DNA from: Pseudomonas parafulva
Lineage (GTDB): Bacteria; Pseudomonadota; Gammaproteobacteria; Pseudomonadales; Pseudomonadaceae
Length of the DNA: 64,000 nt
Assembly (NCBI RefSeq): GCF_002021815.1
Contig: NZ_CP019952.1
Location: 4,247,001 to 4,311,000 of the forward strand
Direction: 5' to 3'
Shown one piece after another: positions 6,591 through 15,659 of this stretch. Below the pieces are notes generated by a model that saw nothing but the letters and a program-made list of their open reading frames with translations, searched no databases and was not told the DNA's origin. Positions within the stretch are counted from its first letter, which is position 1, and every line of letters starts with the position of its first letter. The translations under genes were made by a program, and so were the position numbers.

Positions 6591-7556
6591 TCAGGCCAGC
6601 AACCGGTCAATCAACGCCTGCTCGTAATCATCGAGAGGCTGATCCTCGTAGAGCTTGTCGGAAGCCGCGACCAGCGCCTGGCCCTCGACCTCACGCCCAG
6701 CATCGCCATATACATGCCCAAGGTTCTCCAGCGACTGCAGGTTGCCGTGCAGAGAGAACGAGATCAGATACCAGCGCTCTGCCGCCTCGAGCTCGCCCAA
6801 ACGGTGATAGGCCACAGCCAGGTTGTGCTGGGCGTAGACGTGGTCGGATTCCAGGGCCTGCAACAACGCCTGCTTGGCCTGCTGATAATCTTCGAGCTGC
6901 AAATACAGAAGGCCAAGATTGTTGTAGCCGTCGACATTGCCCAACTCGGCAGCGCGCCGGTAGGCCTGCTCAGCCTGCGGATAACGTTCGGCATGCAGAT
7001 GGACGTCGCCGAGCAGGTTCAGCGCCTCTGGATGATCGTGGCGCACGGCGTCGTTGAGGTGCTCGACGGCGGTATCGTGATCGCCGTCCTGATAGGCCAT
7101 GCTGCCAAGGTAGAAGTGGCTACGGGCACAATCGTACTCGGCGGCTTTCTGGAAGTACTGGCGGGCAGCGTCGTGATCACCCTCCTGGAAGGCCATGCTG
7201 CCGAGGTTGTAGTGACTGCCCGGATAATCGTGCTCGGCAGCCCTCTGGAAGTGTCGACGGGCGACGTCGTGATGACCGTCCTGGTAGGCCATGATGCCGA
7301 GGTTGTAGTGGCTGCCGGGATAGTCACGATCAGCAGCCCTCTGGAAGTGTCGATGGGCATCGGCGCGATCGTCACGCGCCAGGCTCACCGCACCAACGCC
7401 ATTCATCCAGCGTGGGTCGTCGGGACACGCTTTGGCAAGGTTTTCGAAGCACTCCTGCGCGGTGTCCAGATCCTGCTCTCGGAACGCCGCCCAGCCCTGG
7501 TCATTAAGCGCAGTCGCCTGCTCGGCACTGAGCGTTTTCTTGTTCATGAACCACAT
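6591..7556 (-). CDS. Tetratricopeptide/Sel1-like repeat protein
   Basis: A 321-aa protein made almost entirely of helical repeats, a scaffold for protein-protein contacts; the partner is unknown. The start ATG at 7556 (MWFMNKKTLS) is chosen for the CAGGAAAC ribosome site just upstream; an ATG at 7547 is possible. Three consecutive repeats (roughly residues 70-165, DNA 7062-7349) are nearly identical 32-residue units with the core YPGSHYNLGSMAFQEGDHD, and more diverged repeats follow (AEQAYRRAAELGNVDGYNNL). No signal peptide is evident. It lies between two tRNA-Met-derived scars and is transcribed towards the intact one. Confidence 0.8.
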   Translation of the reverse strand: MWFMNKKTLSAEQATALNDQGWAAFREQDLDTAQECFENLAKACPDDPRWMNGVGAVSLARDDRADAHRHFQRAADRDYPGSHYNLGIMAYQDGHHDVARRHFQRAAEHDYPGSHYNLGSMAFQEGDHDAARQYFQKAAEYDCARSHFYLGSMAYQDGDHDTAVEHLNDAVRHDHPEALNLLGDVHLHAERYPQAEQAYRRAAELGNVDGYNNLGLLYLQLEDYQQAKQALLQALESDHVYAQHNLAVAYHRLGELEAAERWYLISFSLHGNLQSLENLGHVYGDAGREVEGQALVAASDKLYEDQPLDDYEQALIDRLLA

Positions 7557-7754
7557 AGTGTTTCCTGCCTTGCGAGGGCCTCCCATTCTAGAGGCGTGTA
7601 TGGAAGCCAACAAGACAATGGCTCTGCTGGGCAGGTTTGAACCGTACCCGCCACACCCAGGCTGCGGCGGCGTGGATCCGAAGCGGGCGCAGCAGCAGGA
7701 AGCTAAATGAGTCTATGCATGGCTTTCAATGACTTAGCTTGAGGACATCGCCAT

Positions 7755-7799
7755 CAACTGTTAATCCCTTGGTGGACGGTTCGCGTCCGTATGGGCCCA
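7755..7799 (+). repeat. Degenerate second copy of the tRNA 3' end
   Basis: About 45 bases align with the tRNA-Met fragment at 6474-6519: AATCCCTTGGTGGACGGTTC, CGTCCGT and GGGCCCA match with scattered changes. The anticodon loop now reads CTGTTAA and the terminal CCA is lost. It is followed, like the first copy, by a terminator hairpin. This is best read as an old attachment-site scar or duplicated tRNA end, no longer a gene. The stretch 7614-7754 between the TPR start and this scar shows nothing else recognisable. Confidence 0.65.
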
Positions 7800-7808
7800 A
7801 CCTTTGCC

Positions 7809-7838
7809 AAGCCGTGCATTCGCGCGGCTTTTGCTATT
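7809..7838 (+). terminator. Terminator hairpin after the degenerate tRNA copy
   Basis: AAGCCGTGC (7809-7817) pairs with GCGCGGCTT (7822-7830) through one wobble pair and is followed by TTGCTATTT. Its sequence resembles the terminator at 6525, supporting duplication of a whole tRNA-end-plus-terminator module. Confidence 0.65.
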
Positions 7839-7883
7839 TACGGTGATGCAATCCGCGCCAAGCCTAGTCCGATCAATAATTGA

Positions 7884-7946
7884 TGAGCCGATTAACCAGC
7901 CTATTCGGCTCATTTGATGAGCCGAATAGGCTGGTTAATCGGCTCA
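7884..7946. repeat. 63-base near-perfect palindrome (30-base arms, 3-base loop)
   Basis: The left arm (7884-7913) is the exact reverse complement of the right arm (7917-7946), separated only by TTG. Each arm itself begins with GAGCCGA and ends with TCGGCTC, so it can fold alone into a 7-base stem: two nested hairpins, or one long cruciform. No T-run follows. It is not the usual Pseudomonas REP sequence that I know. The remaining stretch to the Lrp gene (7947-8144) shows no convincing gene. Function unknown. Confidence 0.85.
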
Positions 7947-8144
7947 AGTGAATACCACTCATTGATAAACCGGCGCGTCGCTGGAGAAAAATGGCAAGCA
8001 TGACCCCAAGCAGGACATCACCGCAGCACAACACCAAGCCGTGGCGAAGGCAACGAACGGCTGGGTTCACTCGTTCACTCCTCCTTGCCCCCACCCACCC
8101 ACGCTAGCTAGGCTACCTCCCCCTTCCGCTCGCCGAGCCACGCC

Positions 8145-8606
8145 ATGCCAGACCTTCGCCCATTTGCCCTGGATGAAATCGACCGCCAGCTGATCGCCCT
8201 GTTGCAGATCAATGCCCGCGAAAGCGTAGCCATGCTCGCGCGCCAGTTGGGCATCGCTCGCACCACGGTCAACTCACGGCTCGAGCGGTTGGAGAAGAAC
8301 AAGGTGATTTCCGGTTACGGCGTGCGCTTGGGGCAGCAGGTGATGGGCGGTGGGCTACAGGCGTATGTGGGCATCAAGGTGCAGCCACGCTCGGGCAAAG
8401 AGGTCGTCAAACGGCTAAGCGCGATGGCCGCTGTGCGGCAGTTGTGCGCGGTGAGCGGTGAATTCGACTACGTGGCCTGGCTGCACACGGAGTCACCGGA
8501 ACTACTGGACCAGTTGCTGGACCGGATCGGCAACGTCGAGGGCGTCGAAAAAACCACCACGTCGATCATCCTCAGCAGCAAGGTGGATCGCGGTCAGGCG
8601 CTTTGA
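8145..8606 (+). CDS. Lrp/AsnC-family regulator, probably of lysine catabolism
   Basis: A 153-aa transcription factor with an N-terminal winged helix (LDEIDRQLIALLQINARES, then AMLARQLGIARTTVNSRLER) and a C-terminal ligand-sensing RAM domain (AYVGIKVQPRSG, then CAVSGEFDYVAWLHTESPE). Lrp/AsnC proteins bind an amino acid and switch nearby catabolic genes. It lies 184 bases upstream of davB in the same direction, so it is the likely lysine-responsive regulator of davBA. That link is inference from position. Length is normal for the family. Confidence 0.85.
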   Translation: MPDLRPFALDEIDRQLIALLQINARESVAMLARQLGIARTTVNSRLERLEKNKVISGYGVRLGQQVMGGGLQAYVGIKVQPRSGKEVVKRLSAMAAVRQLCAVSGEFDYVAWLHTESPELLDQLLDRIGNVEGVEKTTTSIILSSKVDRGQAL

Positions 8607-8674
8607 AACCTGTATTCACAAACATGAATTCGTCAAAATACTCACAAACCACGCCACTATGACCAAAGAGGAGA

Positions 8675-8748
8675 CATTTCGACCTCATTCTGCTTCTTAA
8701 TAACGAAATGCCCCCTCTCTAAAATGACCGCCAGACGTCTCCTATACT
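8675..8748 (+). promoter_or_regulatory. davB promoter region with inverted repeat
   Basis: CATTTCG (8675-8681) and CGAAATG (8704-8710) are 7-base inverted arms around AT-rich DNA, a plausible Lrp-type site. A -10 box TATACT (8743-8748) lies 42 bases before the davB ATG; no good -35 box is seen, consistent with an activator-dependent promoter. Confidence 0.45.
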
Positions 8749-8790
8749 CAGGCTCAGCACATCGCGCAGCCGCTCTGGCAAGGTCCTTTA

Positions 8791-10473
8791 ATGAACAAGA
8801 ACAACCGGCACCCTGACGACGGCAAGAAACCCATCACCATTTTCGGCCCTGACTTCCCATTCGCCTTCGATGACTGGCTGGAGCATCCGGCGGGCCTGGG
8901 CACGATTCCGGCGCAACGCCACGGCGAGGAAGTCGCGATCATCGGCGCCGGAATCGCCGGCCTGGTGGCCGCCTACGAGCTCATGAAACTGGGGCTCAAG
9001 CCAGTGGTGTACGAAGCCTCGAAGCTGGGTGGCCGGCTGCGCTCGCAAGCCTTCAATGGCACCGATGGCATCGTCGCCGAGTTGGGTGGCATGCGCTTTC
9101 CGGTGTCGTCCACGGCGTTCTATCACTACGTGGACAAACTGGGGTTGCAGACCAAGCCCTTTCCTAACCCATTGAGCTCGGCCTCCAGCAGCACGGTGAT
9201 CGACCTCGAAGGGCAGACCTACTACGCCGAAACCCCTGCCGATCTTCCCAAGCTGTTCCATGAGGTGGCTGATGCCTGGGCTGACGCGTTGGAAAGCGGT
9301 GCGCAATTCGCCGATATCCAGCAAGCCATCCGTGATCGCGATGTACCACGCCTAAAGGCGCTGTGGAACAAACTCGTACCGCTGTGGGACGACCGCACCT
9401 TCTACGACTTCGTCGCCACCTCGCGCTCGTTCGCCAAGCTCAGTTTTCTGCACCGGGAAGTATTCGGCCAAGTGGGCTTCGGCACAGGCGGTTGGGACTC
9501 GGACTTCCCCAACTCGATGCTGGAGATCTTCCGGGTGGTCATGACCAACTGCGACGACCACCAGCATCTGATCGTGGGCGGCGTGGAGCAGGTACCGCAA
9601 GGTATCTGGCGCCATCGGCCCGAGCGCTGCGCCCATTGGCCCGAGGGCACCAGCTTGCGTTCCCTGCATGGCGGTGCACCCCGCACCGGGGTCAAGCGGA
9701 TCCAGCGCGCTGCCGATGGCCGCCTGGCCGTCACCGACAACTGGGGGGACACCCGCCACTACGGCGCCGTGCTCGCCACCTGCCAGACGTGGTTACTGAC
9801 CACCCAGATCGACTGCGAAGAATCGCTGTTTTCCCAGAAAATGTGGATGGCACTGGACCGTACCCGCTACATGCAGTCGTCGAAAACCTTCGTCATGGTC
9901 GACAGGCCGTTCTGGAAGGACAAGGACCCGGAAACCGGCCGCGACCTGCTGAGCATGACCCTGACCGACCGCCTGACCCGCGGGACGTACCTGTTCGATA
10001 ACGGCGACGACAAGCCGGGGGTCATCTGCCTGTCCTATGCCTGGATGAGCGATGCCTTGAAGATGCTGCCGCACCCGGTGGAGAAACGTGTGCAGCTGGC
10101 CTTGGACGCGCTGAAGAAGATCTATCCGAAAACCGACATCGCCGGCCACATCATTGGCGACCCGATCACCGTTTCGTGGGAAGCGGACCCGTATTTCCTC
10201 GGTGCCTTCAAGGGCGCCTTGCCGGGTCATTACCGCTACAACCAACGCATGTACGCCCACTTCATGCAAAAGAACATGCCCGCTGAGCAACGCGGCATCT
10301 TCATTGCCGGCGACGATGTGTCGTGGACGCCTGCCTGGGTAGAGGGCGCCGTGCAGACGTCGCTCAATGCGGTGTGGGGTATCATCAATCACTTCGGCGG
10401 ACACACCCACCCCGAGAACCCGGGGCCGGGCGATGTGTTCGACGAGATCGGCCCGATCGCGCTGGCCGACTGA
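8791..10473 (+). CDS. davB: Lysine 2-monooxygenase (FAD amine oxidase family)
   Basis: Converts L-lysine with O2 to 5-aminovaleramide, CO2 and water: the first step of the 5-aminovalerate (AMV) pathway. At 560 aa it has an N-terminal FAD-binding Rossmann motif (AIIGAGIAGLVAAYELMKLG, with Glu75 ending the second strand: PVVYEAS), then GGRLRS and the FAD-contacting C-terminal block IFIAGDDVSWTPAWVEGAVQ. The fold is shared with tryptophan 2-monooxygenase (IaaM). The lysine assignment rests on the adjacent nitrilase-type amidase gene, exactly the davBA pair known in P. putida. davA begins 13 bases after its stop. An indoleacetamide route is the alternative but less likely. Confidence 0.88.
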   Translation: MNKNNRHPDDGKKPITIFGPDFPFAFDDWLEHPAGLGTIPAQRHGEEVAIIGAGIAGLVAAYELMKLGLKPVVYEASKLGGRLRSQAFNGTDGIVAELGGMRFPVSSTAFYHYVDKLGLQTKPFPNPLSSASSSTVIDLEGQTYYAETPADLPKLFHEVADAWADALESGAQFADIQQAIRDRDVPRLKALWNKLVPLWDDRTFYDFVATSRSFAKLSFLHREVFGQVGFGTGGWDSDFPNSMLEIFRVVMTNCDDHQHLIVGGVEQVPQGIWRHRPERCAHWPEGTSLRSLHGGAPRTGVKRIQRAADGRLAVTDNWGDTRHYGAVLATCQTWLLTTQIDCEESLFSQKMWMALDRTRYMQSSKTFVMVDRPFWKDKDPETGRDLLSMTLTDRLTRGTYLFDNGDDKPGVICLSYAWMSDALKMLPHPVEKRVQLALDALKKIYPKTDIAGHIIGDPITVSWEADPYFLGAFKGALPGHYRYNQRMYAHFMQKNMPAEQRGIFIAGDDVSWTPAWVEGAVQTSLNAVWGIINHFGGHTHPENPGPGDVFDEIGPIALAD

Positions 10474-10486
10474 CCCAGGAGCTGTC

Positions 10487-11293
10487 ATGCGCATAGCCTT
10501 GTTCCAAGCCCTGCCTGGCCCGCTGGATGTGCCCGGCAACCTGCAGCGGTTGCGCGATCAGGCGCAGTTGGCAGCCGGCCAGGGCGCGTCATTGCTGGTG
10601 TGCCCGGAAATGTTCCTGACCGGCTACAACATCGGCTCGGCTCAAGTGCAGCAACTGGCCGAAGCCTGCGATGGCCCGTCAGCACAGCACATCATGCAGA
10701 CAGCGCGCACCTGCGGTATCGCCATTGCCTACGGCTATCCGGAACGGGATCCGAACGGTGCCGTTTTCAACAGTGTGCAATTGATCGCTGCCGATGGCCG
10801 CCGCCTTTGCAACTACCGCAAGACGCACCTGTTCGGCGAGCTCGATCGCACGATGTTCGAGCAGGGGCCGGATCACTTTCCGGTCGTTGAGCTGGACGGC
10901 TGGAAAGTCGGCCTGCTGATTTGCTACGACATCGAGTTCCCGGAAAATGCCCGTCGGCTGGCCTTGGCCGGCGCCGAACTGATCCTGGTCCCGACGGCCA
11001 ACATGCAGCCCTACGACTTCGTTTGCCAGGTGACGGTGCGGGCACGGGCCCAGGAAAACCAGTGTTACCTGGTGTATGCCAACTACTGCGGCGCGGAAGA
11101 CGCCATCGCCTATTGCGGACAAAGCAGCATCGTCGGCCCGGATGGCGGCGTATTGCGCATGGCAGGCCATGAAGAGTGCCTGCTGCTGGCCGAGCTGGAA
11201 CAGCAAGCCGTGGTGCAGGGCCGTCGGGCCTTTCCCTACCTCACCGACCTGCGTCAGGCCTTACACGGACGAATGCCCCAGCAGGATCACTGA
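10487..11293 (+). CDS. davA: 5-aminovaleramide amidohydrolase (nitrilase superfamily)
   Basis: Hydrolyses 5-aminovaleramide to 5-aminovalerate and ammonia, following davB. The 268-aa protein carries the nitrilase catalytic triad: Glu41 (CPEMFLTGYN), Lys112 (YRKTHLFGELD) and Cys146 (LLICYDIEFPE). The frame is open upstream, but the ATG at 10487 is chosen because CAGGAG lies just before it and the protein then begins with the first beta-strand MRIALFQ. It forms an operon with davB and may be cotranscribed into pqqF, which starts 47 bases downstream. Confidence 0.88.
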   Translation: MRIALFQALPGPLDVPGNLQRLRDQAQLAAGQGASLLVCPEMFLTGYNIGSAQVQQLAEACDGPSAQHIMQTARTCGIAIAYGYPERDPNGAVFNSVQLIAADGRRLCNYRKTHLFGELDRTMFEQGPDHFPVVELDGWKVGLLICYDIEFPENARRLALAGAELILVPTANMQPYDFVCQVTVRARAQENQCYLVYANYCGAEDAIAYCGQSSIVGPDGGVLRMAGHEECLLLAELEQQAVVQGRRAFPYLTDLRQALHGRMPQQDH

Positions 11294-11340
11294 CAGCGCA
11301 CCGCTTGCAGGCTAGCATGGTCGGACCACACGGAGCCCCC

Positions 11341-13668
11341 ATGCCTGACACCATCCGCCAGCTCACCCTTGCCAACGGCCTGCAGCTCACCCTGCGCCAC
11401 GCCCCTCGTCTCAAGCGCGCGGCGGCGGCGCTCAGGGTGCACGCGGGCAGCCATGATGCCCCTGCCAAATGGCCTGGGCTGGCGCATTTTCTCGAGCACC
11501 TGTTCTTTCTGGGCACAACGCGTTATCCCCTGGAAGATGGCCTGATGCGCTACGTGCAAGCGCTCGGCGGCCAAGTCAATGCCAGCACTCGCGAGCGAAC
11601 GACGGACTTCTTCTTCGAAACCCCGCCCACGGCCTTGGCGGGCGGTTTGATGCGGCTTTGCCAGATGCTGGCCGAGCCGGACCTGGCCATCGCCCGCCAA
11701 CGCGACGAGCGCGAAGTGATCCACGCCGAATTCATCGCCTGGTCGCGTAGCCGCCAGGCCCAGGCGCATCATGCCTTGCTGCAATCCGTGGCGCCGGGGC
11801 ATCCGTTGCGGGCCTTCCAGGCCGGTAACCGTTATACCTTGCCGCTGCAAGATCCCGCCTTCCAGCGAGCGCTGAGCGAGTTTCACCGACGCTATTATCA
11901 GGGCGGCCAGATGGTGCTGGCGGTGAGCGGCCCTCAGTCCCTGGATGAGCTGGAACAGTTGGTCGTGCCACCCGCTCAACTGTTCGCCAGCGGCACGCGC
12001 GCGTTACAGCGCCCTCCACCCCCATTGGGCACAAGCTGCAACCGGCAACTGTTCGCCCATGAGCAGATGCCGGCCGGCGCTGAGCAGGCCCTGGCGCTGC
12101 TGATCAGTTGTCTGAACGACAGTCGCCCCGGCATGTGGCTCGCGGCCGCGCGCCAGCACTGCGGGTTGCAGGCCATCAAGGTGGAAACGCTCTATGCCTT
12201 TGCCGGGCAGCTGCTCTGGCACATTGACCTGACGCTGGGCGCCGGTATGCCAACTGGGCAGGCCATGGCCCTGCTGCACGGCTGGTTCGGATACATGCAG
12301 AACGCGGATTTTGCGCAACTCAATCGAGAATTCGGGCGTTTGCAAAGGCGCCGTGAGCACAGCGCCAGCGCCATGGAACTGGCACGCAGGGACAGCGCAG
12401 GGCTTCCCTTCACCGCGCTTGATACACAAGGGCAGCACGCCTTTACTGCGCTTCTGGCGAGCTTGCCGCGTTCGGACCTGGGCCGTTGGCAGTTCCCTTT
12501 GAGCGAGCCATTGCTGCACACGCGGTTGCCTGAAACCGGTGAGTGTTCGTTACCCGGCGGGCTGAGCATCAGCGACGCCTTGCCCACCGCGCGTCAGCAC
12601 GCCGCCCTGCTTGTACGCTGGCAGGTGCCCCTTGCTTTGAAGGAATCACTGCATGCTGTTCTGGACCAAGCCCTTGCCCCACTCAAAGCGCGCTGTGAGC
12701 GCGCCTCGGTACAGCTACAGTTCAGCGGAGCGGGCCAGGGATGGGAGCTGCGCTGTGCAGGCGTAGCCTCGGCCGTGGTCACCGCCATCGGGATTGCCCT
12801 GCCCTTGTTGAAGGCCCCGCCGGCCGACTGTTGGGCTGACTGTGCTGGACCATCCAGCGAACCCATGCCCATCAGGGCATTGCTGGAACAGTTGCCAAAC
12901 GCCGTGGCAGGCCTCGACGTGCAAGCGGTGGCCGGGTCACGACAGAGCCAGCCCCAACTCGACAGGCTCTGGCAGCAGGTCACCTGGCACGGGCTGGCCG
13001 TCGGTTTCGATGCAGATGCACAGCAGGCACTGTCAGCCGTCCTGCAAGGCCTGCCCGGCCATGGCGGCGCGCCTGTTCCCGTTCCGCCGCTCACCCGTCG
13101 TTGGTACACGGTGGGCGGGTACGGCAGCGAACATGCCTTGCTGGTGTTCTGCCCTCTGCCAGCGGGCATGGAGGCAGCGGGCAGGCTGCTGGCTCACCTG
13201 CTGCAAGGCCCTGTCTATCAACGTCTGCGGGTCGAGCTGCAACTGGGCTATGCGGTGTTCAGCGCCTTGCGCCAGGTGGAGGGGGTGCACGGGCTGATGA
13301 TCGGCGTTCAATCGCCTCACGCCAGCCCGGACATGATTCTGGAACAGGTGGTCACGCTATTGCGCGAGCACGTTACGCTGGACGTTCCCTCGCAGCAACT
13401 GCTGGCTGATCAGTTCGATGAAGTGGTCATGAGCAATGCCGAGGTTGTGGAGTGGGCCTGGCAGACACACCTGGCTACACAACCCCGGACGCTAGATGAC
13501 GTACGCAAGGCTATCCTCAACGTGCGGCAGCATGATCTGGAAAGGCTACAGGATGCATTGCTCGATGGGCAGGCGCCCTGGACCTGTCTGGCTAACGCTG
13601 CCGCGCCACCTGACTTTCAGGCGCAGCAGCGCGAGATTGTTGCACCTGGTGCAACGCTACTTTCCTGA
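11341..13668 (+). CDS. pqqF: PqqF, M16-family metalloprotease of PQQ synthesis
   Basis: A pitrilysin-like (M16) zinc protease thought to cut the modified Glu-Tyr unit out of the PqqA precursor, with a partner peptidase in some species. The inverted zinc motif HxxEH is HFLEH at residues 49-53, followed by the typical ALGGQVNASTRERTTDFFFE region and a downstream Glu in DEREVIHAEF. At 775 aa it has the expected length for pseudomonad PqqF, including a degenerate C-terminal half with no second zinc site. The ATG at 11341 is chosen over an in-frame ATG at 11317 because homologous proteins begin just ahead of IRQLTLANGLQ. It lies upstream of pqqA, the P. putida arrangement. Confidence 0.9.
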   Translation: MPDTIRQLTLANGLQLTLRHAPRLKRAAAALRVHAGSHDAPAKWPGLAHFLEHLFFLGTTRYPLEDGLMRYVQALGGQVNASTRERTTDFFFETPPTALAGGLMRLCQMLAEPDLAIARQRDEREVIHAEFIAWSRSRQAQAHHALLQSVAPGHPLRAFQAGNRYTLPLQDPAFQRALSEFHRRYYQGGQMVLAVSGPQSLDELEQLVVPPAQLFASGTRALQRPPPPLGTSCNRQLFAHEQMPAGAEQALALLISCLNDSRPGMWLAAARQHCGLQAIKVETLYAFAGQLLWHIDLTLGAGMPTGQAMALLHGWFGYMQNADFAQLNREFGRLQRRREHSASAMELARRDSAGLPFTALDTQGQHAFTALLASLPRSDLGRWQFPLSEPLLHTRLPETGECSLPGGLSISDALPTARQHAALLVRWQVPLALKESLHAVLDQALAPLKARCERASVQLQFSGAGQGWELRCAGVASAVVTAIGIALPLLKAPPADCWADCAGPSSEPMPIRALLEQLPNAVAGLDVQAVAGSRQSQPQLDRLWQQVTWHGLAVGFDADAQQALSAVLQGLPGHGGAPVPVPPLTRRWYTVGGYGSEHALLVFCPLPAGMEAAGRLLAHLLQGPVYQRLRVELQLGYAVFSALRQVEGVHGLMIGVQSPHASPDMILEQVVTLLREHVTLDVPSQQLLADQFDEVVMSNAEVVEWAWQTHLATQPRTLDDVRKAILNVRQHDLERLQDALLDGQAPWTCLANAAAPPDFQAQQREIVAPGATLLS

Positions 13669-13795
13669 TACACAGTCTTCGGATGAACGGTTTTCTTGTA
13701 AGATAGCGCAACCCTGATTCAGGGAACCTCCTGCCTATGGCGGTACCCAAGTAGTAGTCAAGCGTTCCTCAAACCCATTCGGAAGGAGTAATCCC

Positions 13796-13867
13796 ATGTG
13801 GACCAAACCTGCATACACTGACCTGCGTATCGGCTTCGAAGTCACCATGTACTTCGCCAACCGCTAA
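13796..13867 (+). CDS. pqqA: PqqA, PQQ precursor peptide
   Basis: A 23-residue peptide beginning [17 protein letters not shown] and ending MYFANR. Glu15 and Tyr19 in the conserved EVTMY are the residues PqqE cross-links to make pyrroloquinoline quinone. A very strong ribosome site (GGAAGGAG, 13781-13788) precedes the ATG. The 127-base gap from pqqF probably carries the promoter (a TAAGATAG -10-like box near 13701). A terminator-like hairpin directly downstream would make pqqA mRNA more abundant than pqqB-E. Confidence 0.97.
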
Positions 13868-13884
13868 GCACGGCTTAGGGTACG

Positions 13885-13917
13885 ACGCCTCGGCCTGCCG
13901 GGGCGTTTTCGTTTTTT
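13885..13917 (+). terminator. Terminator/attenuator between pqqA and pqqB
   Basis: ACGCCTCGGC pairs with GCCGGGGCGT (one wobble) around a 2-base loop, followed by TTTCGTTTTTT. Partial read-through here is the simple way to give a high PqqA-to-enzyme ratio. Confidence 0.8.
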
Positions 13918-13951
13918 GGACATGACTTTCCGCACAGCATAGAGAGCACCC

Positions 13952-14863
13952 ATGTATATCCAGGTTCTCGGCTCGGCCGCCGGTGGCGGGTTTCCGCAGT
14001 GGAACTGCAACTGCGACAACTGCAAGGGCTTCAGGGACGGTACCCTGCGGGCCACTGCCCGCACCCAGTCATCCATCGCCCTGTCAGACGACGGTGTGCA
14101 TTGGGTGTTGTGCAACGCTTCGCCAGACATTCGTGCACAGCTCCAGGCCTTCGCGCCCATGCAGCCTGCCCGAGGTCTGCGCGATACCGGCATAGACGCC
14201 ATCATCCTGCTAGACAGCCAGATCGATCACACCACTGGCCTGCTCAGCCTGCGCGAAGGTTGCCCGCACCCGGTCTGGTGCACGGACATGGTCCACCAGG
14301 ACCTGACCACCGGCTTTCCGCTGTTCACCATGCTCAGCCACTGGAACGGCGGCCTGCAATGGAACCGAATCGAGCTTGAAGGCAGTTTCGTCATCCAGGC
14401 CTGCCCTAACCTGCGCTTCACCCCTTTCCCGCTGCGCAGTGCGGCACCGCCCTATTCCCCACACCGCTTCGACCCGCACCCAGGCGACAACCTTGGCCTG
14501 CTGGTGGAGGATACCCGCACCGGTGGCAAGCTGTTCTATGCCCCGGGCCTTGGCCAGGTGGACGAGCAGTTGCTGGAGATGATGCAAGGCGCCGATTGTC
14601 TGCTGGTCGATGGCACCTTGTGGGAGGACGACGAGATGCAGCGCCGCGGGGTGGGCACGCGTACCGGCCGTGAAATGGGGCACCTGGCCCAGAACGGCGC
14701 CGGCGGCATGCTCGAAGTACTCGACGGCTTTGCGCGCCAGCGCAAAGTGCTCATCCACATCAACAACACCAACCCGATTCTCGACGAAGACTCACCCGAG
14801 CGCGCCGAAGTGCTGCGCCGCGGTGTGGAAGTAGCCTTCGACGGCATGAGCATCGAGTTGTAA
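13952..14863 (+). CDS. pqqB: PqqB, PQQ biosynthesis oxygenase
   Basis: A 303-aa protein of the metallo-beta-lactamase fold. PqqB is reported as an iron-dependent hydroxylase acting on the Glu-Tyr intermediate. The start [19 protein letters not shown] is diagnostic, followed by the Cys cluster CNCDNC (residues 19-24) that holds structural zinc. A conserved [11 protein letters not shown] and the C-terminal [19 protein letters not shown] are also present. It is the first enzyme gene after the pqqA terminator. pqqC follows after 40 bases with its own CAGGAG ribosome site. Confidence 0.96.
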   Translation: MYIQVLGSAAGGGFPQWNCNCDNCKGFRDGTLRATARTQSSIALSDDGVHWVLCNASPDIRAQLQAFAPMQPARGLRDTGIDAIILLDSQIDHTTGLLSLREGCPHPVWCTDMVHQDLTTGFPLFTMLSHWNGGLQWNRIELEGSFVIQACPNLRFTPFPLRSAAPPYSPHRFDPHPGDNLGLLVEDTRTGGKLFYAPGLGQVDEQLLEMMQGADCLLVDGTLWEDDEMQRRGVGTRTGREMGHLAQNGAGGMLEVLDGFARQRKVLIHINNTNPILDEDSPERAEVLRRGVEVAFDGMSIEL

Positions 14864-14903
14864 CGGGCCTGCCCGCCACCCCAGCCTTCCAGGAGCCAGC
14901 CGA

Positions 14904-15659
14904 ATGAGCGATGCACTGCCAATGTCCCCTGCCGAGTTCGAGCAGGCCCTGCGCGCCAAGGGCGCCTACTACCACATTCACCATCCCTACCACGTAGCCA
15001 TGTATGAAGGCCGTGCTACCCGCGAACAGATCCAGGGTTGGGTAGCCAACCGCTTCTATTACCAGGTCAACATCCCGATGAAGGACGCCGCCATCCTGGC
15101 CAATTGCCCGGATCGCGAGGTACGCCGGGAGTGGATACAGCGCTTGCTCGACCATGATGGCGCACCTGGTGAAGACGGCGGCATCGAAGCCTGGCTGCGC
15201 CTGGGCCAGGCGGTTGGCCTTGACCCTGAGCAGTTGCGCTCACAGGAATTGGTATTGCCGGGGGTGCGCTTTGCCGTGGATGCCTACGTGAATTTTGCCC
15301 GTCGCGCCAGCTGGCAGGAAGCGGCCAGCAGCTCGCTGACCGAACTCTTCGCCCCGCAGATCCACCAATCACGCCTGGACAGCTGGCCGCAGCACTACCC
15401 CTGGATCGACCCGGCAGGCTACGCGTATTTCCGCACGCGCCTTGGCCAGGCTCGCCGCGATGTTGAGCATGGCCTAGCCATTACCTTGCAGCACTACACC
15501 ACCTGGGCTGGGCAGCAGCGTATGCTGGAAATCCTCCAGTTCAAGCTGGACATCCTGTGGAGCATGCTCGATGCCATGAGCATGGCCTATGAGCTGAACC
15601 GGCCGCCCTATCACTCCGTCACCCAGGAGCGGGTGTGGCATAAAGGAATCACTCTATGA
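14904..15659 (+). CDS. pqqC: PqqC, pyrroloquinoline-quinone synthase
   Basis: The cofactor-free oxidase that performs the last ring closure and eight-electron oxidation to PQQ. At 251 aa it matches the family length. Conserved features are the His-rich helix [15 protein letters not shown], the [19 protein letters not shown] block and C-terminal [18 protein letters not shown]. Its stop overlaps the start of pqqD (ATGA), so the two are translationally coupled. Confidence 0.96.
   Translation: MSDALPMSPAEFEQALRAKGAYYHIHHPYHVAMYEGRATREQIQGWVANRFYYQVNIPMKDAAILANCPDREVRREWIQRLLDHDGAPGEDGGIEAWLRLGQAVGLDPEQLRSQELVLPGVRFAVDAYVNFARRASWQEAASSSLTELFAPQIHQSRLDSWPQHYPWIDPAGYAYFRTRLGQARRDVEHGLAITLQHYTTWAGQQRMLEILQFKLDILWSMLDAMSMAYELNRPPYHSVTQERVWHKGITL

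Noticed and set aside
6486..7640. 384-codon plus-strand reading frame
   Set aside because: It is antisense to the TPR gene; its low-complexity valine/alanine-rich composition and lack of a ribosome site mark it as a shadow.
7991..8107. 38-codon plus-strand frame with a GGAG-like site
   Set aside because: Composition is basic and random-looking with no family resemblance; too weak to call.
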